Below the pieces are notes generated by a model. It was not told where the DNA came from and did no database searches. It saw only the letters and a program-made list of their open reading frames with translations. The translations under genes and the position numbers were made by a program. 14,767 bases of DNA from contig BBFS01000116.1 of NCBI GenBank assembly GCA_001313365.1, forward strand, positions 1-14,767, in the 5' to 3' direction. Below, one piece after another: positions 8,016 to 14,767 of the stretch (positions are counted from its first letter, which is position 1; every line of letters begins with the position of its first letter). Source of the DNA: Paenarthrobacter nitroguajacolicus JCM 14115. GTDB lineage: Bacteria; Actinomycetota; Actinomycetes; Actinomycetales; Micrococcaceae.

Positions 8016-8796
8016 TCAGAAGCCGGCGATGGTGCTTGACCCGTTAACGGACACTACGTGGAAAGCCTCCGCGCTGGTCCCGGCGGGCAGGCCGGCACGC
8101 TCCCCCGTTGGCCAACATCATGCTCCGGACCACGCGCTCCATACCTTCGATATCCGGGTGCTGGCTCGCATGGACGCGGATGGCGTCAAGCTTTGCCTCC
8201 ACGTGGTCCGAGACATCCACAAAGTAGTTCTCCCTGGCATCCGGGCTGGAGATAAACCACAACCACGGCAGCTTGTAGGCAGTAAGTCCTTCCGCGGCCA
8301 GCTCGGGGGTAGGCAAAGGGATTTTCCACTGCCGGGTAGACCGCCCGGGTAACGGCTTCGCCTGCCGCGAGGTGGTCAGGATGGCTCTTCTGCAGGCGAT
8401 CCCAGTTCCTTTCCGGGTGCATGGTGAGCACGATGTCGGGACGGATCTCGCGAATCAGCTTCACTACTTGCTTGATGACGCCATGTGTCGGCTCAAGGTA
8501 GCCGTCATGCTCGTGCAGGTAATGGATGTCGGTGACTCCCACCAGGCTGCTGCCCGCTGTTGCTCCTCTGCGCGGAGTTCGGTGATTCGTTCCCTATCCA
8601 CCGGATCAAAGCCGCCGGCGTCGCCGTCGGTCATGATGCAATAGCTGACCTCGACGCCGGCCGCTGTCCAGGCCGCAATGGTCCCGGCAGCGCCAAAGTC
8701 GATGTCGTCAGGATGGGCAGTAAAACAAAGCACCCGCTCAACGCGCTCCGTAGAGGCGTCGAACGGGCTCTTCGCTGACGTGGCGTCAGTGGACAA
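8016..8796 (-). CDS. PIG-L family (LmbE-like) deacetylase
   Basis: About 260 residues, the usual length for zinc-dependent de-N-acetylases of the LmbE/PIG-L fold that act on N-acetylglucosamine-type groups. The metal-binding AHPDD is near residues 27-31 (VLCFTAHPDDIDFGAAGTIA), followed by MTDGDAGG (55-62), RPDIVLTMHPERN and a second metal site KSHPDHLAAGEAVTRAVYPA. Conserved IDFG stands where mycothiol enzymes MshB and Mca usually have an AHPDDE motif, so substrate is open; mycothiol metabolism is only one option. Frames break near 8556 (one C lost before AGCCTGGTG) and at G runs 8305-8309 and 8102-8106 (five seen, four fit). Repaired, the protein ends FHVVSVNGSSTIAGF at TGA 8016-8018 rather than at 8044. 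The TTG start at 8796 lies 5 bp after the etfA stop, with AAAGG inside the end of etfA, so it is probably the third gene of the etf operon. Confidence 0.88.
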
Positions 8797-8801
8797 AGGG
8801 A

Positions 8802-9754
8802 TCAGCCTTTCCGCTTCTTGATCTCCGCAGTTGCTTGCGGGAGAACCTTGAAGAGGTCACCGATGATGCCGTAGTCGGCAATCTCGAACACCGGCGATTC
8901 TGCGTCCTTATTGATGGCCACAATGACCTTGGAAGTCTGCATCCCGGCCTTTTGCTGAATGGCCCCTGAGATGCCGGCAGAAATGTACAGCTGCGGTGAC
9001 ACCGTGACGCCGGTCTGGCCAACCTGTGCGTCGTGGCCGATCCACCCCGCATCGGTAGCGGCGCGGGACGCACCAACTGCCGCGCCCAGGGCATCGGCAA
9101 GCTCTTCGAGCGGGCCGAAGTCGCCGTCCACGCCACGACCACCGGCAACGACGATCCTGCTTCGCTGAGGTCCGGCCGGCCGCTGACGGGCTTCTCGGTC
9201 CGCGCCGCGATGCGTGCGGAGTTCGCGATCGCGTCTGCCGGAACGTCTACCGTGGAGGTTGACGGGGCTGCCGCAGTACCAGCCGGTGCAGGCTCTACGT
9301 TGTTGGCTTTGACCGAAAGAACCGTCACCGGAGTGGTGGCCTTAGCGGTGGTGTTGTAGGAGCCCGCCAAAACCGACTTGTGCGCGGTGCCGTCAGCCTC
9401 AACGCCCACGACGTCGGTGATGACGCCGGCGTTGAGCTTGATGCCGAGCCTGCCCGCGATTTCCTTGCCCTCAGGCGAGTTGTCCAGGAGTACCGTCGTA
9501 GCTCCGGACGCTGCCACGGCAGCGGCGAGGTAAGCGGCCTTGGGTCCCACCAAGTAGTTGTCGAGGTTGTCCACCGACGGTTGGTAGACCGTGGTGGTAC
9601 CGTATGCACCCAAGGTGGCGGCGACGTCGTCGTGCAGCTGCCCGGTGAAGGCGACGGCGGTCTCCCCCAGGGAACGGGCGATGGTCAGGAGCTCCAGGCT
9701 GCTCTTCTTGAGCGCTGCTCCCGGGTTGTCAATGAAAACAAGTGCATTTGCCAT
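8802..9754 (-). CDS. etfA: Electron transfer flavoprotein alpha subunit
   Basis: About 318 residues, the usual length. Domain I is at about 1-190 ([41 protein letters not shown]). The FAD domain is after about 195: [38 protein letters not shown], then [27 protein letters not shown], and [33 protein letters not shown], the classical C-terminal ETF-alpha signature. The frame breaks near 9165, where GCCAGGATC (A-R-I) is probably spelled GCAGGATC, one C short. The remaining frame runs clean to TGA 8802-8804. The ATG at 9754 follows the etfB stop by 17 bp. Its ribosome site AAAGG runs into a 7-C/G tract that is probably inflated. With EtfB it passes electrons from dehydrogenases to the quinone pool. 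Confidence 0.96.
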
Positions 9755-9771
9755 GGTTGGAGTCCCCCCCT

Positions 9772-10575
9772 TTAGAGCAGCTTCTGTGCGGCGAGAAAGT
9801 CGACCAGCTTGATGCCGGCGTCGCCGTCGTCTGTGATGATGGTTCCTGCTGTCCGCGGTGGGCGTGCCTCTGCAGACTCAACCACTGTCCACGAGCCGGC
9901 CAAGCCGACCTGCGAGGCGTCCACGCCGATGTCGGCCAGCGACAAGGAGGCAATCTTCTTCTTCTTGGCAGCCAGGATGCCCTTGAAATTGGGATAGCGC
10001 GGTTCGTTGATCTGATCGGTCACCGAGACCACTGCAGGGAGTTGCGCTTCAACCGTTTCGGAGAAGGCGCCAGCATCGCGGCGGGCCGTGACCTGGCCGC
10101 CTGTGACCTCAAGGCTGGAGGCAAAGGTGACCTGCGGGAACGACAAACGCTCGGCAAGCTGGGCAGGGATGAGCGAAGTCTCGCCATCCGTGGAGGCCAT
10201 GCCCGTCAGAACCAGGTCCACGGGTCGGCCGTCGGCTGAGATGTGGCGGATGGCGGCGGAAAGTGCCAGAGATGTAGCAGCAGCATCCGAACCAGCCAAA
10301 GCGTCATCGCTGAGGTGGACGCCGGAATACGCGCCGATCTGGAGGGACTTCTTCACAGCATTGACCGCACCGGACGGGCCCATGCTCAAGGCAATGACCT
10401 CGTTTCCGGCCTTCGGGCCGCCGCGTTCCTCTGCCAGCTGGAGCGCTGCCTCGAGGGCGTATTCGTCCAGTTCGGACAAAATGCTCTCTTCACGGTCGGT
10501 TGTGTTGCCAGGTCCGGTGATGTGCCGGTCGAACTGGGCGTCCGGGACGTGCTTGACCAGAACGACAATCTTCAA
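9772..10575 (-). CDS. etfB: Electron transfer flavoprotein beta subunit
   Basis: About 267 residues and the only long gene here with no frame break. The start is probably TTG at 10575, giving MKIVVLVKHVPDAQFDR with GGAAGAG 5 nt before it; a GTG at 10587 in the same frame would add four residues. Family features are LSELDEYALEAALQLAEE (about 32-50), VIALSMGPSGAVNAVKKSLQIGA with the AMP/FAD-site loop (about 60-82), LVLTGMASTDGETSLIPAQLAERL (about 121-144) and PAVVSVTDQINEPRYPNFKGILAAKKKKI, the ETF-beta signature (about 180-208). It forms the heterodimer with EtfA encoded 17 bp downstream. In mycobacteria the orthologous pair (fixA, fixB) also lies close to the cysteine desulfurase gene. Confidence 0.97.
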   Translation of the reverse strand: MKIVVLVKHVPDAQFDRHITGPGNTTDREESILSELDEYALEAALQLAEERGGPKAGNEVIALSMGPSGAVNAVKKSLQIGAYSGVHLSDDALAGSDAAATSLALSAAIRHISADGRPVDLVLTGMASTDGETSLIPAQLAERLSFPQVTFASSLEVTGGQVTARRDAGAFSETVEAQLPAVVSVTDQINEPRYPNFKGILAAKKKKIASLSLADIGVDASQVGLAGSWTVVESAEARPPRTAGTIITDDGDAGIKLVDFLAAQKLL

Positions 10576-10770
10576 TGTCTCTTCCACTGTCTTCGAAGCA
10601 GCCTTCCATGCTTGTGGACGGCCAAACGCAGCAGCGTGGCCGTAAATTGCCCATCGTGTGGGCTCGTCCTAGCTAAGCATATTGCCCGCAGAAAACCACT
10701 CCCTGCGTTAAGTCCTGTTTCAGCTACGCGCGATGCGTTTCGTTGCGGTTGACTGCGTGGCCACAGCAAA
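10576..10770 (-). promoter_or_regulatory. Upstream region of the etfBA-PIG-L operon
   Basis: About 195 bp without a gene between the HtrA terminator and etfB. It must carry the etfB promoter. The most AT-rich patch, GCATATTGCCCGCAGAAAAC around 10677-10696 (plus-strand reading), gives TATGCT on the minus strand as a possible -10 element. No good -35 or operator was recognised. Confidence 0.3.
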
Positions 10771-10804
10771 ACGGCGGGCGACACCAGGGAGGTGCCGTCC
10801 GCGT
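10771..10804 (-). terminator. Rho-independent-like terminator of the HtrA-type protease gene
   Basis: On the minus strand GCGGACGGCACC and GGTGTCGCCCGC pair as a 12-bp stem with one mismatch and one G-U pair around a TCCCT loop, followed by CGTTTTGC. It begins about 32 bp after the protease stop codon at 10836-10838, the expected place for its terminator. Confidence 0.65.
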
Positions 10805-10835
10805 CGTACGTTGTTCTTGCCTGTTGATGGGCCGC

Positions 10836-12481
10836 CTACTGCTGGGCGGCGTCGAGGGTGACCTCTACCTCTTGTGTCTGGCCACCACGCTGAATGGTCA
10901 CTTTCACCTTGGCACCGGCCGGCTGCTCGCGGACTGCGGCGGTCAACTGGTTGGGATCGCTCACGGTGTAGTCGCCGAACTTGGTTACGACATCGCCGAC
11001 CTTGAGCCCAGCCTTGGCAGCTGCCGAACCCGACGTCACTGAGGCAACCTCAGCACCCACGGAGAAGCCTGAATCGCTGCCCGAAGAGGACTTCGAACGA
11101 ACGGACACACCAAACTGACCATGACTGGCCTTGCCGGTATCGATGATCTCCTGCGCGACGCGCTTGGCGTGGTTGATCGGGACGCTGAAGCCAACTCCGA
11201 TGTTACCGGTGGACGATTCGGAGGTTCCGCTGCCCGCGGAAGCGATGGCCACGTTGACGCCGATAACTTCACCCTTGCTGTTCACGAGGGCACCGCCTGA
11301 GTTACCTGGGTTAATAGCGGCATCGGTCTGGATGACGTTGATGGCAATCGAACCCTCGTTGGCCGCGCTCTGGCTCTGGCCACCGTTCGGTGGCGCAAAC
11401 TGGAAGCCTTCGTCGTCGCCCTGGCTCTCATCCGGCGTACCTTCCGGCACCGCGGACGACGCAACACTAATGGTGCGGTTGAGCGTGGAAACGATGCCGT
11501 CTGTCACTGTACCGGTGAGGCCCAGCGGCGAACCGATGGCGACGGCGGTGTCCCCCCCACGTTGATCTTGGACGAGTCACCCAGAGTCGCCGGGACAAGG
11601 CCCGATGCGTCGCTCACCTTGATCACGGCGAGGTCTGACAACGGGTCCGTGCCAACCACTGTGCCTTCAGGACCTTCCGTCACTCGTCCGGACCTCGATG
11701 GCAGCGTTGGCGGTAGCACCGTCCAGCGTTACGACGTGGGTGTTGGTGAGGATGTGGCCCTGGTCGTCGAGGATGATGCCGGAACCCGTGCCGCCCTCGT
11801 TGCCGCTGGTCGCCTTGATGGTCACCACGCTGGGCGATGCCTTGGCGCCGCAGCGGTAATGACGTTGACATCGTCCTTGTTGTTCACGATGACCGTGCTG
11901 GACTGCCCGCCTGTTGAAGCAGCCGGGGGGGCGGGGGGGTTCTCCCACAGCGCGTTACTGCCGGCCACCACACCGCCACCGACCAAACCTGCCGCAAGCA
12001 TGCTTGCCACAAGGGTGCCGACACCGAATGCGGCTTACGCTTGTTGGCTACCGCCGAAGAGTGGCCTGGGGGGGTGTGCTGCATTCCGGGGGGGCCATTC
12101 TGGCTTGGGCATTCTGGAATCCCTGTGCGTTGTGGAACTGGCTGCCGGTATTTCCATTTGTTCCGGGGGGGTTTGAACCACCGTAGAACGGCTGGTGCTG
12201 TGGGTAGCTGGGGGGGCGGTGAGCCGGATCATTCTGCTGCGGAGCGCCGTAGTACTGTGGCTGCTGCGGTTGCTGGGACTGCTGCTGGGCTGCCGGAGGC
12301 TGGAAGGCAGGCAGCGGAGTGGTGTGCTGTGCAGTGCCTTCCGCACCGGTCACTTGTCCTGACGTCCAGGCAGGCTGCTGCTGGGTGGCGGCTGTATCGC
12401 CCTGCTCCCCCCCGTCGTCCTCCGCGGCTCGGATGGCTCGCGGTCCTCTGGTGCGGTGCCCTGCGCTGGGTTCTCCGTCAT
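10836..12481 (-). CDS. Membrane-anchored HtrA/DegP-type serine protease with PDZ domain
   Basis: About 545 residues. The ATG at 12481 has AAAGGAAG 6 nt upstream. A cytoplasmic tail of about 130 residues is very rich in Pro and Gln. One transmembrane helix follows (VASMLAAGLVGGGVVAGSNAL, near 150-170). The S1C protease domain carries the triad: His in LTNTHVV (about 245), Asp in DLAVIKV (about 282), Ser in NPGNSGGAL (about 393). The PDZ domain is at about 440-540 (GAEVASVTSGSAAAKAGLKVGDVVTKFGDYTV). It would degrade or refold damaged exported proteins at the outer membrane face. Repair points are the 7-base runs at 12407-12413 and 11552-11558 (five fit), CCGGCATTC read with one G lost near 12031, GCGGCGGCC one G short near 11850, and AAAGG/AAGGGC each one base short near 11670. 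Runs at 12068, 12088, 12168 and 12210 only add residues. It is close to actinobacterial HtrA/PepD; which paralogue is not decidable. Confidence 0.95.
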
Positions 12482-12818
12482 GGGTCTTCCTTTCGTCCTC
12501 GTCTCCAACAACTATGTACCCAATAACTGGAACAAAAGCGGACGTTCGCTGGGAGCTTCCTGAAAGGTCCCGGCCCCTGTTACCGCAGCCCGGGCGAACC
12601 TTTCAAAAAGACCCTCAACGGGTCAACATTCCAGCTCTCTCCTATATTTCGCTGGTGGCATATTCACCCCTGTGGACGGGCCATGGGGGGGTGCACCATA
12701 GAATCAAGAGGAATTGCCACAGCGACCTGCGGCTTTACACCATGCGTGGGGGGGCGCTGAGCATTCTGTGACGATTGGTACGCCTTGTTCCAGTCGCAGA
12801 CGTGCTGAAGGGTTGCAC
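12482..12818. promoter_or_regulatory. Divergent promoter region, HtrA-type protease / TPM-domain gene
   Basis: 337 bp with no supported gene between two genes that face apart. Next to the protease, a minus-strand TACATAGT about 35 nt before its ATG is a possible -10 element. For the TPM gene, TATATT near 12643-12648 and CATATTC near 12659 are possible -10 elements. GAAAGGT at 12562-12568 and ACCTTTC at 12598-12604 form an interrupted inverted repeat, with CCCGG and CCGGG inside it, which could be an operator or a hairpin. The 7-G runs near 12665-12671 and 12748-12754 belong to the window-wide artefact. Confidence 0.4.
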
Positions 12819-14767
12819 ATGCGGTCAATAGTTAAACGCGTACTCGCCGTTATCGGCCTGGCTGGAATGTTGGCCCTGCCGGCCGGCGCAGCCTGGGCTG
12901 CCGATCCGGTGACCATTCCGTCCGGCCAAAACATCGTGGACGACGCAAACGTCCTAGGTAGCCGAAAAGGCGAAGTCCAGGAAGCCATCCAGAAGACGCT
13001 CAAGGACCACAAGTACAACCTGTACGTGTCACGGTGGACAAGTTCGAGAATCCAAGCGATCCTGCTAGATGGGTTGACACCGTAGCCAAGGATAGGGGGG
13101 CATGGGCAAGGCCGACGCCGTTCTGGCGATCTCCACGGCCGGCCAGTACAACTTCACCCTTAACTCGGGCAGCTCCATCTATTCCAAACAATCTGCCATC
13201 GCGCAGAACGCCGTCGTTGCCAATCTGGCCGGTGGCAAGAAGGACTACGCCCAGGCAGCCATTGACACTGCTGCTGCCATTGGCGACGCCGCAGGTGGAG
13301 GCAGCGGAACAGTGCCCAGCGGCAACGCCGGCGTTGGCGTCCTTGTCGGGGGGGTGGGCGTGGTCGCAGCAGGCGGCGCCGGTACGTACCTCTATCTCCG
13401 AAACCGCCGCAAGAAGGGCAGCACCAAGCCGTCAGCGCCAGCTATGGGCCGCAGGGTGAGGAACTTGACCCTCTAGCGGGCCTCAGCATTCCGGAACTGC
13501 GCCAGAAGAGCGGTTCGCTGTTGATCGAGGCGGACGACGCCATCAAGTCCAGCGAACAGGAACTTGGTTTCGCCCAGGCGCAGTATGGTGACTCTGCTAT
13601 TGGCAACTTCACCAAAGCCTTGGAAGAGGCGAAGGGCCACATGACGGAGTCGTTCAAGCTGCAGCAGCAGCTGGACGACCACATTCCTGATACCGAAGAG
13701 CAGCAGCGGAGCTGGCTTGGCGAAATCATCCGCCGCTCAGAGGCCGCCCTGGCGTCACTGCGTGATCAGAAAGCTGACTTCGACTCTTTGCGCGAGCTTG
13801 AGAAGAACGCCCCCCCTCAGGCTTTGGCAGCAGTAACTGCGGGAGCCAAGGAAGCCGATGCCAAGATCGCCAGCGCAGAGCAGTCCCTAGAGGGATTGCG
13901 CGCCAAGTACGCCGAGTCCGCCTTGGCTCAGGTCTCAGACAACATCCTGCAGGCCAAGGAGCGACTCGCATTCGTGCAGAACGCCGCCACCGCCGCCCAG
14001 GAAAAGTTGGCAAACGGCGAGAACAGCCTGGCTGCTGTGGCAGTTCGTGCCGCAGAAGAAAGCCTGCACCAGACCAAGGTGCTGATCGATGCCATCTCCA
14101 AGACGGCAGGCAGCCTTGATGAGGCGCGCTCCTCCTTGGAAGGCGCCGTGGCGGAGACCAGCCAGGACCTTGCCCAGGCCCGTGCGATGATCCAGTCCGG
14201 CGAACACCCCGAACTCGCCGGGCCCGTGGCCGGCGTGGAAGCCGCCCTGGCACAGGTGAAGACCGAGATCCAAGGCGGAAAGATCGATCCCATCGCGACG
14301 CTGAGCCGCGTAGAGTCAGCCCACCAAGCGCTCGATCAGTCGTTGTCCGGCATCCGCGACCAGCAGGAGCAGGCCCGCCGGGCACAGGCCTCCCTGCAGC
14401 AAACAATCATGGCCGCCCAGGCGCAGATCAGCGCAACATCGGACTACATCACAGCCCGCCGCGGCGGCGTGGGCACAGAAGCCCGGACAAGGTTGGCGGA
14501 AGCGCAGCGCAACCTCGACTACGCGCTTTCGATCTCGCGCAACGACCCCGTGACCGCTCTTACCTATGCACAGCAGGCGCATTCGCTGGCAGCCCAGGCG
14601 GCGCAACTCGCGCAGTCTGACGTCGACCAGTTCGGTTACGCGACCAAGGCTACGGCCGCGGCGGAATGTTCGGCGGGGGGTGGCGGAGGCGGTGGCCTCG
14701 GCGGCGCGATACTCGGCGGCATCCTCATCAACTCCATCCTGAACGGTGGAGGAGGCGGCTGGGGGGG
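12819..14767 (+). CDS. TPM-domain protein with long coiled coil, 3' end cut by window
   Basis: About 649 residues are in the window and the gene runs off the right edge. The ATG at 12819 has GAAGG about 6-8 nt upstream. A signal peptide spans about 1-27 (SIVKRVLAVIGLAGMLALPAGAAWA). The TPM domain is at about 38-165 (QNIVDDANVLGSRKGEVQEAIQ, YNLYVVTVDKFENPSDPARWV, GKADAVLAISTAGQYNF). A transmembrane helix follows near 180-200 (GNAGVGVLVGVGVVAAGGAGTYLYL) with a basic RNRRKKG stop. The cytoplasmic part, about 400 residues, is Ala/Gln/Glu-rich and looks like a long coiled coil. The end is Gly-rich (LGGAILGGILINSILNGGGGGWGG). Frame breaks are one G lost near 13027 (GTGGTC), 6 G at 13095-13100 (four give DRGMGKAD), one base lost near 13440 before AGCTATGGG, and one near 14665. 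Runs at 13348-13354 and 13810-13816 add residues only. TPM domains occur in membrane repair and photosystem assembly proteins; the bacterial role is unknown. Confidence 0.85.

Noticed and set aside
7309..8352. 347-residue plus-strand open frame
   Set aside because: Antisense to gntP, gntK and the PIG-L gene; no family resemblance and low-complexity translation.
152..8796. Genes as true pseudogenes in a decaying region
   Set aside because: Every gene is full length once frames are joined, with intact catalytic and structural motifs and natural stops. Decay would also bring substitutions, premature stops and larger deletions.
12745..12774. Nine-codon open frame as a leader peptide of the TPM gene
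   Set aside because: No convincing ribosome site, and it contains one of the suspect seven-G runs, so its frame is not trustworthy.
12714..12818. Upstream in-frame extension of the TPM protein
   Set aside because: The extension would put about 35 charged residues before an obvious signal peptide; ATG 12819 with GAAGG before it fits better.
13726..14406. 226-residue minus-strand open frame
   Set aside because: Opposite strand of the coiled-coil part of the TPM gene; Arg/Pro/Trp-rich translation typical of a shadow frame in GC-rich DNA.
1..14767. Poly-G/C tracts as phase-variation switches
   Set aside because: They occur in nearly all genes, including sigK, gntP and trmL, share one preferred length, sit where orthologous blocks need four or five bases, and come with unrelated single-base losses. 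Contingency loci are few and confined to surface or restriction genes.

Overview
The window reads as chromosomal DNA of a high-GC actinobacterium, most likely Arthrobacter/Paenarthrobacter (Micrococcaceae). The grounds are GC-rich codon use with GTG and TTG starts, a SigK/RskA sigma/anti-sigma pair, an etfB-etfA pair on the same stretch as a cysteine desulfurase (also near each other in Mycobacterium), a GntK/GntP gluconate pair, and the protein wording itself. The genus is inferred by eye, not by a search. No transposase, integrase, CRISPR array, rRNA or tRNA was seen.

Layout. 1-2612, minus strand: YegS/DAGK-family lipid kinase, a secreted lipoprotein of unknown function, a SufR-like DNA-binding regulator with conserved cysteines, and at the left edge the N-terminus of a cysteine desulfurase that is hidden by a frameshift. 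2613-5878, plus strand: a J-domain protein with a NERD-like C-terminal half, the tRNA methyltransferase TrmL, then sigK-rskA. A strong 16-bp hairpin (5894-5944) closes this block against the convergent gluconate genes. 5985-10575, minus strand: etfB-etfA-PIG-L deacetylase, then gntK-gntP behind their own palindromic operator candidate. 10836-12481, minus strand: a membrane-anchored HtrA-type protease with PDZ domain. 12819 to the right edge, plus strand: a TPM-domain protein with a long coiled coil and Gly-rich tail, cut by the window end.

Almost every gene is broken into two or more frames, yet each is complete once the pieces are joined. The breaks have one signature. G/C runs that conserved protein sequence predicts as 4 or 5 bases are written as 5, 6 or mostly exactly 7 bases, while some GG/CC/GGG runs have lost one base. 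About 35 runs of exactly seven G or C are present against about seven of six. I read this as a base-calling or consensus artefact on ordinary housekeeping genes, not as pseudogenes or phase variation. Coordinates below span the joined genes, and motif quotations use the reconstructed frame.

Functional themes are sulfur/Fe-S supply (cysteine desulfurase plus cysteine-bearing regulator), electron transfer (ETF), gluconate uptake and phosphorylation, envelope stress and redox signalling (SigK/RskA, HtrA), and tRNA wobble modification. I found no convincing new multi-gene system. The most unusual protein is the J-domain/NERD-like fusion.
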